A stretch of DNA of 64,000 nt, taken from contig CP046522.1 of NCBI GenBank assembly GCA_009738435.1, positions 1,953,249 through 2,017,248 of the forward strand, read 5' to 3'. The stretch is from Clostridium bovifaecis. Lineage in GTDB: Bacteria > Bacillota > Clostridia > Clostridiales > Clostridiaceae. The notes beneath the pieces are model-generated. The model saw only the letters and a list, made by a program, of their open reading frames with translations, made no database searches and was not told the DNA's origin. The translations under genes were made by a program, and so were the position numbers. Shown here one piece after another: positions 9,072 to 18,472 of the stretch (position 1 is the stretch's first letter; every line of letters starts with the position of its first letter).

Positions 9072-10132
9072 TATTTTTTTATTAATTTTATTATCTCATC
9101 TACTCCATTTTTTACAGAACTATTATTCATATTATGAATATAAGTATCCTTTTGCTTAAACAATCTGTCCATGGTCTCTATAAGCACTTCTCCTGTAAGC
9201 TTTTCCTCTTCGAGTACCATACTGTAGCCACTTTTTTCAAAAGACCTAGCATTTAGTATTTGATCCCCTCTACTTGCCTTTGCAGATAAAGGGATAAGTA
9301 TATTAGGTTTTTTGAGAGCTAACAATTCAAAAATTACATTAGCACCTGCTCTTGATATAAACATATCTGCTGCAGCCATCAAATGTGTAAGTTCTTCACT
9401 TACATATTCAAACTGCTTATAACCTTTCTTAGAAGAAAGGCTATTATCTAGATTCCCTTTTCCACAGATATGAATTATATTATATTGTTTAAGTAGAGTA
9501 TCAATCTTTTTTCTTATAATATCGTTAATAACTTTGGATCCAAGACTACCTCCTATTACCATAAGAATAGGCTTTTCATCGCCATAACCGCATATTTGAC
9601 GTCCTTTTAATTTGCTGCCCTTAAGTAGATCTTCCCTTATTGGGGTCCCCGTAAGAACTCCTTTATTGCCTTTAATATGCTTTACTGATTCTGGAAAGGT
9701 TACACATACTTTAGTAGAAAAAGGGATAGATATCTTATTGGCAAGTCCAGGTGTAATATCTGATTCATGAATAATTACGGGAATCCTGTTTAAATAAGCT
9801 CCAATAACTACTGGAACAGATACAAAGCCACCTTTTGAAAACACAATATTAGGCTTCTCACGTTTTATTATTCTAGCAGCTTCTAAAACCCCTTTTAATA
9901 CCTTAAAAGGATCGGAAAGGTTCTTTATGTCTATATATCTTCTCAACTTACCACTAGAAATAATGTGGTACCTTATTCCTTCTCCTTCAATAATCTTTCG
10001 CTCTATACCCTTCTCTGTCCCTATATATTGGATTTCATATCCTAAGTCTGACAACTTAGGTATAAGAGCCAGATTAGGAGTAACATGACCAGCAGATCCC
10101 CCACCGGTCATAATAATTTTATATTTTTCCAA
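9062..10132 (-). CDS. murG: UDP-GlcNAc--lipid I N-acetylglucosamine transferase
   Basis: MurG adds GlcNAc to lipid I on the inner membrane face to make lipid II for peptidoglycan. A GT-B glycosyltransferase: the N-terminal lipid-binding loop is [16 protein letters not shown], the mid-protein loops are [10 protein letters not shown] and [12 protein letters not shown], and the C-terminal UDP-GlcNAc site holds [12 protein letters not shown] and [19 protein letters not shown]. Start: TTG 10132 follows AGGAGATGG and gives [12 protein letters not shown] and 356 residues, as usual; the longer frame to 10168 adds an unlikely leader. The gene stands apart from the dcw cluster, which is common in clostridia. 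Confidence 0.94.
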   Translation of the reverse strand: MEKYKIIMTGGGSAGHVTPNLALIPKLSDLGYEIQYIGTEKGIERKIIEGEGIRYHIISSGKLRRYIDIKNLSDPFKVLKGVLEAARIIKREKPNIVFSKGGFVSVPVVIGAYLNRIPVIIHESDITPGLANKISIPFSTKVCVTFPESVKHIKGNKGVLTGTPIREDLLKGSKLKGRQICGYGDEKPILMVIGGSLGSKVINDIIRKKIDTLLKQYNIIHICGKGNLDNSLSSKKGYKQFEYVSEELTHLMAAADMFISRAGANVIFELLALKKPNILIPLSAKASRGDQILNARSFEKSGYSMVLEEEKLTGEVLIETMDRLFKQKDTYIHNMNNSSVKNGVDEIIKLIKKYTH

Positions 10133-10448
10133 AAAACCATCTCCTAACTTATCAATAAAAAATAACATACAACATATATAATTTATTTCAAATATTTATA
10201 TTTCAAATAAATTTAAACAACTTCTTAAACATAACCTTTCAAACTAATTTTCTATTATAGATTATATGTTGTCAACGAAAAAATATATACACCTTAAATT
10301 CTTACATAAAAAATTACAATAGATGTCCATTTTTCTATTATAAGTACAAACTTGAACTTGTACCTATAACATACTAATATATTATTCTTAAAAAAGGTTA
10401 AGATACTAGTGTAACACAAATCAACCACAGAAAAAGGAGGTAATTATA

Positions 10449-10646
10449 ATGGCAAGAAATAATAGAGCTCTAGTACCTGAAGCTAGAGAAGGATTAAACA
10501 GATTTAAAATGGAAGCTGCTAGTGCAGTAGGAGTTCCTTTAAAGAATGGTTATAATGGAGATTTAACTGCAAGACAGGCAGGATCAATTGGCGGACAAAT
10601 GGTTAAAACTATGATAGAACAATATGAAAGAAACAATCTACAATAG
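10449..10646 (+). CDS. Alpha/beta-type small acid-soluble spore protein
   Basis: A 65-residue DNA-binding spore protein that coats and protects forespore DNA and is degraded at germination. It has both family blocks: the first around the GPR protease site (RFKMEAASAVGVPL) and the second DNA-binding block (NGYNGDLTARQAGSIGGQMVKTMI). Start ATG 10449 follows AAAAGGAGG. Forespore sigma-G control is expected from the family; CATACTA at 10370-10376 resembles a sigma-G -10, but no convincing -35 is at the right spacing. Followed by its own terminator. Direct evidence that the organism forms spores. Confidence 0.95.
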   Translation: MARNNRALVPEAREGLNRFKMEAASAVGVPLKNGYNGDLTARQAGSIGGQMVKTMIEQYERNNLQ

Positions 10647-10677
10647 TTAATTAAAAAAAGATAAAATATAATAACAT

Positions 10678-10702
10678 GGATAGGCAGAATATCTGCCTAT
10701 CC
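10678..10702 (+). terminator. Terminator of the SASP gene
   Basis: An 11-bp perfect stem, GGATAGGCAGA (10678-10688) with TCTGCCTATCC (10692-10702), loop 3 nt, followed by a T/C-rich tract. Confidence 0.85.
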
Positions 10703-10744
10703 TATCTTCTTTCCAAATATTTTATATAATATATACCTTCATAG

Positions 10745-12355
10745 TTAATTAATATCTGAAAATTCCAGAATAACTTTATTATCAATGTTGGAATCTAATT
10801 GAAAAGAGCTACTTGTGTGTATATAATTGTTACTGTGAATTTTAAATCTAATAATAAATTTAGTTCCTATGCCTAATCTACTTTTCACTTCTATCTCTCC
10901 ATCCATAAGATCTATAAGTTTTTTTACAAGTGCAAGCCCAAGTCCTGTACCCTGAGAGTTATTTGAAAGAGGATTTGTTATCTGTACAAATCTATTAAAT
11001 ATTTCTCCTAATTTCTCATCTGGAATCCCTACACCCTCATCTTCTACCTTGACCTCCGCATATCCTTTTCCCATATTTGTAGCAACTGTTATGTTTTTAC
11101 CTTCTGGAGTGAATTTAATAGCATTAGATAACAAGTTTAATATTATCTTTTCATATTTATCTTTATCTAAATATACTATAGCTTCCTCTTCTGTAGTATC
11201 AAATATTAAGTTTATACCTTTACTTTTAGCATAAAAATTTGCTGAACTTACTATATTTTCGGTTACAGAAACTATGTCAAAAGGCGAATTATCTACTTTT
11301 AAGAATCCAGCCTCTGCTTTAGAAATATCTAATATATTGTTAATTAGCTTTAATAATATTCTGCAGCTTTGATTAACTTTTAATAGTATTTTTCCTATAT
11401 TTGAACTGATTTCATCTCTATAAACATCATTAGCAAGTTGAATAGATGCTTGTATTATAGTCAGAGGTGTTCTTAATTCATGAGAAACCATATTAAAAAA
11501 TTCATCTTTTGTTTTAGATATTGTTTCCAACTCTTTGGCTTGTCTTTCTAACTTTATTTCATTATTCTTTATTTCCGTTACATCATTTATAGTTATTATA
11601 GTGTTTATTAAAATGTCATCCTTATCTATCACTGGATTACAGCTTAACTCTATATATTTAAAGTCATCTTTAGATTTGTCTCTTAATTTAACAATAAAAC
11701 TATGTATAGGCTTTAACTCTTCTATGTATTTGGCATATAGCCTTTGCAAAGATTCTTTATTATCTGCAAAATTATTTTCATCCATGTATGTGAAAAATTC
11801 TTTAGCAGTAGCTATCTGCTCTAGAGTTAAGTTTCCAAGCTCAATAGCTGGTTTATTACAAAAATCCAATTTACCATAACAATCTAGTACTACCAATCCT
11901 TCCGACATATTATGTACTACATCTTTTAAATGCAGTATATATTCTTTTTCCTTAATTCTTAATTGCTGCATAATATCGCATTTTGTTTTCATCTCAGACC
12001 AAATATTTAAGAACCTATCTCTTCCTCTTTTTATTTTATTTTCTTCATTAACGTACTCAGTAACATCATATATGTATATTTCTAAAACTTGTTCTTTAGG
12101 ATTTATTATAAAATCAAAATACTTGTCAGTCATAATATTAATCCTTCTTAGCTTTTTATTTATTTTATCTTCAAAACATCCTTTCAGAATATCTTTAACA
12201 TTATTTAACCCTATAATCTTTTCTATATCTTTTTCTAAGCTTTTAATTTGAGCATTAAATATCTTTGAAAATGCAAGATTACTATATTCAACTGAGAGAT
12301 CCCTTCCATTCAGAATTACTACACCAAAGGGTAAATGATCATATATTTCGTACAT
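10745..12355 (-). CDS. Orphan PAS-domain sensor histidine kinase
   Basis: A 536-residue soluble kinase with no transmembrane segment. Two PAS-like sensory regions (about residues 1-95 and 145-260) are followed by HisKA with FFNMVSHELRTPLTI (phospho-acceptor H292) and an HATPase_c domain with N (NLLSNAIKFTPEG), G1 (DEGVGIPDEKL) and G2 (GTGLGLALVKKL) boxes. Start ATG 12355 is 9 nt after GGAGGT; the longer frame to 12388 reads through that site. No response regulator is adjacent. In clostridia, soluble orphan kinases of this kind often phosphorylate Spo0A directly, which is an inference here. Convergent with the SASP gene. Confidence 0.9.
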   Translation of the reverse strand: MYEIYDHLPFGVVILNGRDLSVEYSNLAFSKIFNAQIKSLEKDIEKIIGLNNVKDILKGCFEDKINKKLRRINIMTDKYFDFIINPKEQVLEIYIYDVTEYVNEENKIKRGRDRFLNIWSEMKTKCDIMQQLRIKEKEYILHLKDVVHNMSEGLVVLDCYGKLDFCNKPAIELGNLTLEQIATAKEFFTYMDENNFADNKESLQRLYAKYIEELKPIHSFIVKLRDKSKDDFKYIELSCNPVIDKDDILINTIITINDVTEIKNNEIKLERQAKELETISKTKDEFFNMVSHELRTPLTIIQASIQLANDVYRDEISSNIGKILLKVNQSCRILLKLINNILDISKAEAGFLKVDNSPFDIVSVTENIVSSANFYAKSKGINLIFDTTEEEAIVYLDKDKYEKIILNLLSNAIKFTPEGKNITVATNMGKGYAEVKVEDEGVGIPDEKLGEIFNRFVQITNPLSNNSQGTGLGLALVKKLIDLMDGEIEVKSRLGIGTKFIIRFKIHSNNYIHTSSSFQLDSNIDNKVILEFSDIN

Positions 12356-12449
12356 ACTTACTTTACCTCCAAAGTTAATGTGATACATCTAAATATATTC
12401 TATACGAAAAATTTTTTTCCTTCTTTTTCCATATAATTTCTATATAAAT

Positions 12450-12484
12450 AAAAACTCTTCACGGAATTTCCATGAAGAGTTTTT
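12450..12484 (-). terminator. Terminator of recJ
   Basis: AAAAACTCTTCA (12450-12461) pairs with TGAAGAGTTTTT (12473-12484). It sits immediately after the recJ stop; T-rich on both sides. Confidence 0.85.
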
Positions 12485-12486
12485 AT

Positions 12487-14271
12487 TTATATAGAAAGTC
12501 TAAAATCTTTCATTCTAAGCTGTTTGTTTTTGTACCCATTATATTCATTTATTACAGGATAAAAGACTATATCTAATTTCAATCCAGATGGATTGCTTAT
12601 TACTCTCTCAAAGCCGCTGCCATACTTTTCTCTCAGCATTCCTTTGAATTCTTCTACCTTATCGAAAGCTATAGCATCTATTCTTTCTCTATTATTAGTT
12701 AAGCAGCTTAGTTTTAATGTATTTTGATTTTTCCCTAAAAATTTCACTTCAGAAATGGCTATTCCTTTTTCAGCAAATACAGGCGAAGAATTTCCTTTCC
12801 CAAAAGGTTCTAACCTTTCTAACTCATTAATTAAATCCTCATTAACCATGCTGAGGGAAATTCTTTTATCTATCTTAATCTTAGGAGTTATATCTGCCTC
12901 TGTGAGGTTGCAGCTTTCATTTAGCCTCTTTCTAAGCAAGAGTATATTCTCTTCTTTGATAGATAAGCCAGCTGCCATAGGGTGTCCTCCGAACTTATCC
13001 ATCAAGTCTCTACACTTTAAAAGTTCTTCAAATAAATTGTATTCTTCTATTGAGCGTCCAGAGCCTTTAGGCATCTCTTTTCCTCTTGTCAATATTATAG
13101 TTGGCACATTAAACTTCTCTTTAATCTTACCTGCCACTATCCCAGCAATGCTCTCATGAATATCCTCTTTATATATGACCAATACTTTGTCATTCTTTAA
13201 ATCAGAATTTTGTATAATATGTACAATATCTTCTACATTCTCCATTGTCATGTCTTGCCTTGTCTTATTTAGCTCATATAATATGTTTGCAAGCTCTTCA
13301 GCTCTCATTACATCCTCTGTGGTAAGCAATTCTACAGACAATGCAGCTGTATCCAGCCTTCCTGTTGCGTTAATACATGGCCCAATCATAAAACCTATAT
13401 TGTGGGATTTAATTTCTTTACCTTTGATGCCTAGAACCTTCATAAGAGATATTAAACCTAAATTTTTGGTATTTTTTATCATACTTAAAGAATTTTTTGC
13501 TATAATTCTGTTTTCACCTATTAAATCTACTACATCACATATTGTACCTATTCCTGCTATTTCTATAAACTGGTATGCTTCTATCTCTTCTAAGCCAAGC
13601 TTTAAATATAATGCTTGTATAAATTTAAAAGCAATTCCTGCGCCACATAAAAACTTAAATGGGTATGTGCAATCTGGCCTTTTAGGGTTTATTACAGCAT
13701 CTGCTTCAGGTAAAACATACTTCCTCTCATTTTCAGTTTCAGTAAAAGGAAGTTCATGATGGTCAGTAACTACCACTTGCATTCCTAAGGCTTTAGCAAG
13801 CTTTATCTCCTCCACAGCGCTGATTCCGTTGTCGCAAGTAAGTATAACCTCTGCTCCTTCTTCCTTAAGTGCTTTAATTCTATCACTAGACATTCCATAT
13901 CCTTCTGCTTCTCTATCAGGGATATAATATTCCACATTTGCTTCTAAATTTAAAAGGCCCTTATACAAAATGGTTGTACTTGTAACCCCATCAGCGTCAT
14001 AATCTCCGTATACAACTATTTTCCTTCCCTCATCTATAGCATCTAATATTATATCTGTACCTAACTCCATATCTGCCATAAGAAATGGATCATGTAAATC
14101 CTCTAAAGAAGCATTCATAAATTTTTTTACTTCTTCAACATCTTGAATATTTCTACCTGCTAGTATTTTTGCAGCTATGCTACTTATTCCAGCTTCTTTA
14201 GCTATTTTATCTACATCACATTTTGTTACTCTAAGTCTCCATTCTGTTTTCACCTTTATCACCTTCTTCAA
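12487..14271 (-). CDS. recJ: Single-stranded-DNA-specific exonuclease RecJ
   Basis: A 5'-3' ssDNA exonuclease of the DHH superfamily used in recombination and mismatch repair. Metal-binding motifs are visible: VYGDYDADGVTS (near residue 87), the DHH motif VVTDHHELP (near 168), then the DHHA1 part with GKFGGHPMAAG-like DKFGGHPMAAGLSI (near 430) and a C-terminal OB-like region. The 594-residue length is that of the shorter RecJ form. The start is uncertain: TTG 14271 (MKKVIKVKTEW) or GTG 14253 (MKTEWRL), both close to AAGGTGAT. Divergent from the EndIV-like gene, with its own terminator. Confidence 0.92.
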   Translation of the reverse strand: MKKVIKVKTEWRLRVTKCDVDKIAKEAGISSIAAKILAGRNIQDVEEVKKFMNASLEDLHDPFLMADMELGTDIILDAIDEGRKIVVYGDYDADGVTSTTILYKGLLNLEANVEYYIPDREAEGYGMSSDRIKALKEEGAEVILTCDNGISAVEEIKLAKALGMQVVVTDHHELPFTETENERKYVLPEADAVINPKRPDCTYPFKFLCGAGIAFKFIQALYLKLGLEEIEAYQFIEIAGIGTICDVVDLIGENRIIAKNSLSMIKNTKNLGLISLMKVLGIKGKEIKSHNIGFMIGPCINATGRLDTAALSVELLTTEDVMRAEELANILYELNKTRQDMTMENVEDIVHIIQNSDLKNDKVLVIYKEDIHESIAGIVAGKIKEKFNVPTIILTRGKEMPKGSGRSIEEYNLFEELLKCRDLMDKFGGHPMAAGLSIKEENILLLRKRLNESCNLTEADITPKIKIDKRISLSMVNEDLINELERLEPFGKGNSSPVFAEKGIAISEVKFLGKNQNTLKLSCLTNNRERIDAIAFDKVEEFKGMLREKYGSGFERVISNPSGLKLDIVFYPVINEYNGYKNKQLRMKDFRLSI

Positions 14272-14331
14272 GGCTATTATAACATAATCTTAATAAATTT
14301 TGTGGTATAATCTTCTTTGGAGGTGCTTATA

Positions 14332-15150
14332 ATGGATACTTTATTATTTGGAATATCTGGTCTACCTAGTTCAGATGGTACAAAAAAATTTACTTATAAG
14401 TCTGGAATTCAACATTTAAAAGAATTAGGCTTAGATGCTATGGAGCTTCCTTTTGTTCGCTCGGTAAATATCACAGACAAGAATAAAAATGAAGTGCTTG
14501 ATACTAAAATCAAAAATGACTTTTACCTTTCTGCTCATGGCTCCTATTTTATAAATCTAAATGCGGAAGAGGATGAAAAGATAGATAAGTCTTTAGAAAG
14601 AATAGTAAATGGGGCTGAAGGATTAAAAAAAGTAGAAGGAAAAAGTTTGATTTTTCACCCTGGTTTTTACCTTAAAGACAGCAAGGAAGAAACCTTTAAT
14701 ACCATAAAAGAAAATCTCTTAAGATTACCAGACCTAGGTATAGATTATAGGCTTGAAACTACTGGGAAGGGAACTCAGTTTGGCTCTTTAGAAGAAAATG
14801 TTCAGCTGTGCAAGTCTGTTTCAACCTGTAAGTTATGTATAGACTTTTCTCATCTTCATGCAAGATATAATGGGTTATTAAAAAATTATGATGACTTTGC
14901 TAAAATTTTAGACTACGTTGGAAATGAGCTTGGAGAAGAATCCTTAAAGGATATGCACATACACCTATCCGGAATTAACTACGGACAAAAAGGAGAAAAG
15001 AATCATCTTCCTTTTGAGGAAAGCGATTTTAATTATAAAGACTGCCTTAAAGCCTTTCATAAATTTGAAATAAAAGGTTGTATTATATGCGAAAGTCCTA
15101 TATTGGAAAAAGATGCCTTGCTTCTTAAGAATTATTACGAATGTTTATAA
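14332..15150 (+). CDS. Endonuclease IV-like / xylose isomerase-like TIM-barrel protein
   Basis: A 272-residue TIM barrel of the AP endonuclease family 2 superfamily. Typical blocks are FGISGLPSSDG at the N-terminus, LSAHGSYFINL (zinc-ligand histidine), LIFHPGFYL, RLETTGKGTQFGSLEE (Glu ligand), LCIDFSHLHAR (Asp and His) and MHIHLSG near 210. The metal-site residues of Nfo are largely kept, so an AP-endonuclease role is plausible, but many members are sugar isomerases or unknown, so no symbol is given. Start ATG 14332 is 7 nt after GGAGGT; TATAAT at 14306-14311 suggests a very short leader. Divergent from recJ. Confidence 0.85.
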   Translation: MDTLLFGISGLPSSDGTKKFTYKSGIQHLKELGLDAMELPFVRSVNITDKNKNEVLDTKIKNDFYLSAHGSYFINLNAEEDEKIDKSLERIVNGAEGLKKVEGKSLIFHPGFYLKDSKEETFNTIKENLLRLPDLGIDYRLETTGKGTQFGSLEENVQLCKSVSTCKLCIDFSHLHARYNGLLKNYDDFAKILDYVGNELGEESLKDMHIHLSGINYGQKGEKNHLPFEESDFNYKDCLKAFHKFEIKGCIICESPILEKDALLLKNYYECL

Positions 15151-15206
15151 ACTTAAAGCGGCAGATAAAGTTGTGCTGCTACTTTTATTACTTAATTAAT
15201 TATAAA

Positions 15207-15249
15207 CAAGTAAAAAGACAAGTACGTAAGCTACTTGTCCTTTTACTTG
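15207..15249. terminator. Bidirectional terminator, EndIV-like / small gene
   Basis: A long stem CAAGTAAAAAGACAAGTA (15207-15224) with TACTTGTCCTTTTACTTG (15232-15249), one mismatch. It serves the plus-strand gene ending at 15150 and the minus-strand small gene ending at 15271. Confidence 0.8.
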
Positions 15250-15270
15250 TTATGTACTTTGGAAAACCTA

Positions 15271-15381
15271 TTATTCTTCAATCTCTACTTCATTATTCTC
15301 TAAGTTCTCTTGCACGATTACTTTTATATCTTGGATTTCTCTCAAGATTTTTTCTAATAATTCTAATTCTTTCTTTTCCAT
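15271..15381 (-). CDS. Small acidic helical protein, 36 aa, unknown function
   Basis: An ATG at 15381 is preceded by GGGGGAGGGAG and opens a 36-residue frame, MEKKELELLEKILREIQDI continuing through KVIVQENLENNEVEIEE to TAA at 15271. The sequence is highly charged, with regularly spaced Leu and Ile, so it should form an amphipathic or coiled-coil helix. A strong ribosome binding site, a terminator 22 bp after the stop and clean codon use support a real gene. The plus-strand frame across the same DNA has low-complexity Leu/Phe/Tyr content and no ribosome binding site. I do not recognise a family. Confidence 0.65.
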   Translation of the reverse strand: MEKKELELLEKILREIQDIKVIVQENLENNEVEIEE

Positions 15382-15637
15382 GTAAACTCCCTCCCCCATC
15401 CTACATTAGTGACATGCCTTATGAATCTAATTATATTATCAAAGCGCTTTTTTTTACATAGTGGCATGTAGGGAATTGAGTAAAAATTATGTATAATAAA
15501 CGTACATTTTAAGGGAATTTAGATTCAATTTATTGATATCGACTTCAACTTTTGATGCTAATACACAATTTATTAGATTCTATCATAAAATATATGGAAT
15601 TTGAATATATATCTATGAATTTTCAGGAGATGGTGTT

Positions 15638-17482
15638 ATGTGTGGAATTGCAGGAGTTATCAATTATAACTCCAACCTAACCAAAGAAATGTATATTATA
15701 GAAAATATGACTGATACATTAAAAAAAAGAGGCCCTGATTCTTATGGGTTCTATACCTCTCAGAATGTACTTTTAGGTCATAGAAGGCTTATAGTAGTAG
15801 ATCCTAGTGGCGGTGATCAACCAATGACTAAGACCTATAACAATAATAAGTATATTATTGTATATAATGGGGAGCTATATAACACTGAAAATGTGAGAGA
15901 AGAGCTCTTAGACTTTGGCTTTAGTTTTAATTCTTATTCTGATACAGAAGTTCTTTTAACTTCATATATAGCTTGGGGGCCAGATTGTGTTCATCACATT
16001 AACGGTATCTTTGCTTTTGGTATATGGGATGAAAAAGAAAATAGACTGTTTCTTTGCAGAGATCACTTAGGAGTAAAGCCCCTATATTATACTGTTAAAG
16101 ATAACAATTTTATTTTCGGCTCAGAACTAAAAACTTTATTAGCACATCCTTCGGTAGAACCTATAATAGATGAGGAAGGTATCTGCGAAATTTTTGGACT
16201 TGGACCTGCTCATTCTTTAAATAGTGGTATTTTTAAAGATATCTATGCATTACCTCCAGCTAATTTCATTCTATATTCTAAAGATGGATTAAAAGTTCAG
16301 AAGTATTGGGATGTAAAATGTGAACATCATGATGAAGATATAGATACAACTTCAGAACATGTAAGAGAGCTTTTAACGGATGCTATTAAAAGACAACTTT
16401 TTGCTGACGTTCCTGTTTGTACCTTCTTATCTGGAGGGCTAGATTCAAGCATAATATCAGCAATTGCAGCTTCGTATTTTAGAGAAAGAAATAGCATACT
16501 TGAAACCTACTCTATAGATTATAAAGATAATGATAGATTTTTTGTAAAAAATGACTTTCAGCCCGATTCTGATGATCCTTGGATAGATAAAATGTCAACC
16601 TATATTAATAGCAACCACAAAAAAATAATAATTGACTCATTGAGCCTTTCCAAAGCACTTATTGATGCTGTAAAATCAAATGATGCTCCTGGCATGGCCG
16701 ATATAGATTCCTCCTTGTATTTATTTTGTAATGAAGTTAGAAAAAATGCAACAGTAGCCTTGTCTGGCGAATGTGCTGATGAAGTTTTTGGAGGGTATCC
16801 ATGGTTTAGAAGACCAGAGCTTATTAATTCTACTACCTTTCCATGGTCACGATCTGTAGATGCACGTAAATCATTGCTATCCTCTGATTTTAAAAACATT
16901 AATCTAGAAGAGTATGTTCAATCTAAATATATGGATACTATAAAGAAAACTCCTAAATTGGATGGTGAAAGTAAATTTGAAAGCCGAATGAGAGAAATAT
17001 CTTATCTTAATATGAAATGGTTTATGGTAACCTTATTAACACGTAAAGATAAAATGAGTATGGGAAACAGTTTGGAAGTTAGAGTTCCTTTTGCTGATTA
17101 TAAATTGGTAGAATATGCATACAATATTCCTATTGAAATGAAATTTTATAATGGCAGAGAAAAAGGATTATTAAGAAATGCAATGAAAGATATATTACCT
17201 GATGACGTGCTCTGGAGAGTAAAAAGTCCTTATCCAAAAACCTTTAATCCTGAATATACTGATTTAGTCCAAAATTGGTTAAGTGAAATTCTAGAAGATA
17301 AAACTTCTCCAATTTTACAACTTATTGATTACAATAAAGTTAGAAAGTTAGTAGAAACTAGAGGCGAATCTTTTAATGGTTACTTGTTCGGACAGCTGAT
17401 GAAGGCCCCTCAGTTAATGGCATATTTAATTCAAATTAATATTTGGCTAAATGAGTATAAAGTCAGAATCAAGATTCAATAA
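15638..17482 (+). CDS. asnB: Asparagine synthase, glutamine-hydrolysing
   Basis: Makes asparagine from aspartate, ATP and glutamine. An N-terminal Ntn glutaminase domain starts MCGIAGVINYN with the nucleophilic Cys2 and has RGPDSYGFY and YNGELYN. The C-terminal synthetase domain has the PPi loop FLSGGLDSSIISAI (residues 263-276) and ALSGECADEVFGGYPWF. At 614 residues it is full length. Start ATG 15638 follows AGGAGATGG. The upstream 155 bp contain a TATAAT-like element near 15493 but no T-box motif. Likely monocistronic. Confidence 0.95.
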   Translation: MCGIAGVINYNSNLTKEMYIIENMTDTLKKRGPDSYGFYTSQNVLLGHRRLIVVDPSGGDQPMTKTYNNNKYIIVYNGELYNTENVREELLDFGFSFNSYSDTEVLLTSYIAWGPDCVHHINGIFAFGIWDEKENRLFLCRDHLGVKPLYYTVKDNNFIFGSELKTLLAHPSVEPIIDEEGICEIFGLGPAHSLNSGIFKDIYALPPANFILYSKDGLKVQKYWDVKCEHHDEDIDTTSEHVRELLTDAIKRQLFADVPVCTFLSGGLDSSIISAIAASYFRERNSILETYSIDYKDNDRFFVKNDFQPDSDDPWIDKMSTYINSNHKKIIIDSLSLSKALIDAVKSNDAPGMADIDSSLYLFCNEVRKNATVALSGECADEVFGGYPWFRRPELINSTTFPWSRSVDARKSLLSSDFKNINLEEYVQSKYMDTIKKTPKLDGESKFESRMREISYLNMKWFMVTLLTRKDKMSMGNSLEVRVPFADYKLVEYAYNIPIEMKFYNGREKGLLRNAMKDILPDDVLWRVKSPYPKTFNPEYTDLVQNWLSEILEDKTSPILQLIDYNKVRKLVETRGESFNGYLFGQLMKAPQLMAYLIQINIWLNEYKVRIKIQ

Positions 17483-17583
17483 CTACCTATAATCACCTTT
17501 CTATGGTACTATATTATTGTATAGTATTGAATATAACATTCTAAATAAACAATTTTTTAACTATAGAGATAGGAGAAATACAT

Positions 17584-18171
17584 ATGAAAAAAAAGACTTT
17601 TAAAGGAAGTGCTATGCTAAATCCTGTTCCTGCTGTACTCATTACATCTAAAAATAATGAGGGTAAAGTTAATGTATTTACAGTAGGTTGGATAGGAACT
17701 GCTTGCACAAGACCACCTATTATAAGTGTAGCCATTAGACCCGAGAGGCTTTCCTATGAATATATAAAAGAAAGCAGCGAATTTGTGGTTAACCTTCCTT
17801 CAAAAAACTTAGTAAAAGCCGTAGATTTCTGTGGAGTCAAGTCTGGAAGAACTTTAGATAAGGTAAAAGAACTTAAGTTTAACTTAGCAGAAAGTGAAGA
17901 TATTTCGGTACCTTATATAGATGATTGTCCTATTACACTGGAATGCAAAGTTAAAGATATTATTTCTTTAGGTTCCCATGATTTATTTTTGGGAGAAGTT
18001 TTATCTGTTCATGTAGAAGAAAGTTTAATAGATGAAAAAGGTAAAATACACTATGATAAAGCAAATCTTATTTGCTACTCTCATGGAGAGTACTTCGGAC
18101 TTTCTAAAGATGCTTTAGGCAGTTTCGGATATTCAGTAAGAAAAAAGAAGAGCCCTAAAAAAAGAAAATGA
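17584..18171 (+). CDS. Flavin reductase / flavoredoxin family protein
   Basis: A 195-residue FMN-binding split-barrel protein of the flavin reductase-like family (flavoredoxin type). Family features: AMLNPVPAVLITSKN at the N-terminus, VNVFTVGWIGTACTRPPIISVAIRP in the flavin site, and FVVNLPSKNLVKAVDFCG. Such proteins bind FMN and pass electrons in anaerobes; the partner is unknown. The C-terminus ends in a lysine-rich tail (RKKKSPKKRK). Start ATG 17584 follows AGGAGA. It is in tandem with asnB but about 100 bp away; a bidirectional terminator separates it from the copper operon. Confidence 0.88.
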   Translation: MKKKTFKGSAMLNPVPAVLITSKNNEGKVNVFTVGWIGTACTRPPIISVAIRPERLSYEYIKESSEFVVNLPSKNLVKAVDFCGVKSGRTLDKVKELKFNLAESEDISVPYIDDCPITLECKVKDIISLGSHDLFLGEVLSVHVEESLIDEKGKIHYDKANLICYSHGEYFGLSKDALGSFGYSVRKKKSPKKRK

Positions 18172-18206
18172 GAACAGGGAGTACAACTCCTCTCTTCTCA
18201 TTTTTT
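18165..18206. terminator. Bidirectional terminator, flavin reductase / copZ
   Basis: AAAATGAGAA (18165-18174) pairs with TTCTCATTTT (18195-18204), and the inner GGGAGT pairs with ACTCC. T-rich beyond the stem. Confidence 0.8.
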
Positions 18207-18207
18207 A

Positions 18208-18420
18208 CTATACTTCTTCTATACTTACTACATCGTATCCTGCATCTTCTACTTCAGCTTTCATCTTTTCATTATTTAAGCTTTCACCTTCGACTAGAGC
18301 ATATTTACCGTCTAAATTTACTTCAACATTTTTTACTCCTTCCACTTCCATAAGAGCATTTTTAACATGCATAACACAGTGGTTACAAGACATTCCTTCA
18401 ATATTTAATTTCTTTTTCAT
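18208..18420 (-). CDS. copZ: Copper chaperone, HMA domain
   Basis: A 70-residue heavy-metal-associated domain that carries Cu(I) in the cytosol to CopA. The metal loop is GMSCNHCVMHVKNAL (Cys12 and Cys15), with the usual ferredoxin-like beta-alpha-beta-beta-alpha-beta pattern. Last gene of csoR-copA-copZ, 52 bp after copA. Start ATG 18420 follows GAGGAGGAA. The context makes copper the most likely metal. Confidence 0.93.
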   Translation of the reverse strand: MKKKLNIEGMSCNHCVMHVKNALMEVEGVKNVEVNLDGKYALVEGESLNNEKMKAEVEDAGYDVVSIEEV

Positions 18421-18472
18421 AATAAATTCCTCCTCTATTTTTGTTAAATCTATTTAAATATATATTTTAAGC

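Noticed and set aside
10344..10376. Sigma-G promoter for the SASP gene
   Set aside because: CATACTA fits a -10, but no GHATR-like -35 lies 17-18 bp upstream, so only the -10 is mentioned in the gene entry.
13175..13759. 194-codon frame antisense to recJ
   Set aside because: Mirrors recJ codon bias, has no ribosome binding site and no family pattern.
15141..15461. 106-codon plus-strand frame after the EndIV-like gene
   Set aside because: No ribosome binding site, low-complexity Leu/Phe/Tyr-rich translation, and it runs through a terminator stem and over the opposite-strand small gene.
15412..15470. GTGGCATG near asnB as a sigma-54 promoter, and a widely spaced ACATGCC/GGCATGT inverted repeat
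   Set aside because: No TTGCW at the required 4-bp spacing after TGGCATG; the inverted repeat has a 44-nt gap and no other support.
15462..15637. T-box leader for asnB
   Set aside because: No AGGGTGG T-box core, specifier stem or terminator/antiterminator pair seen.
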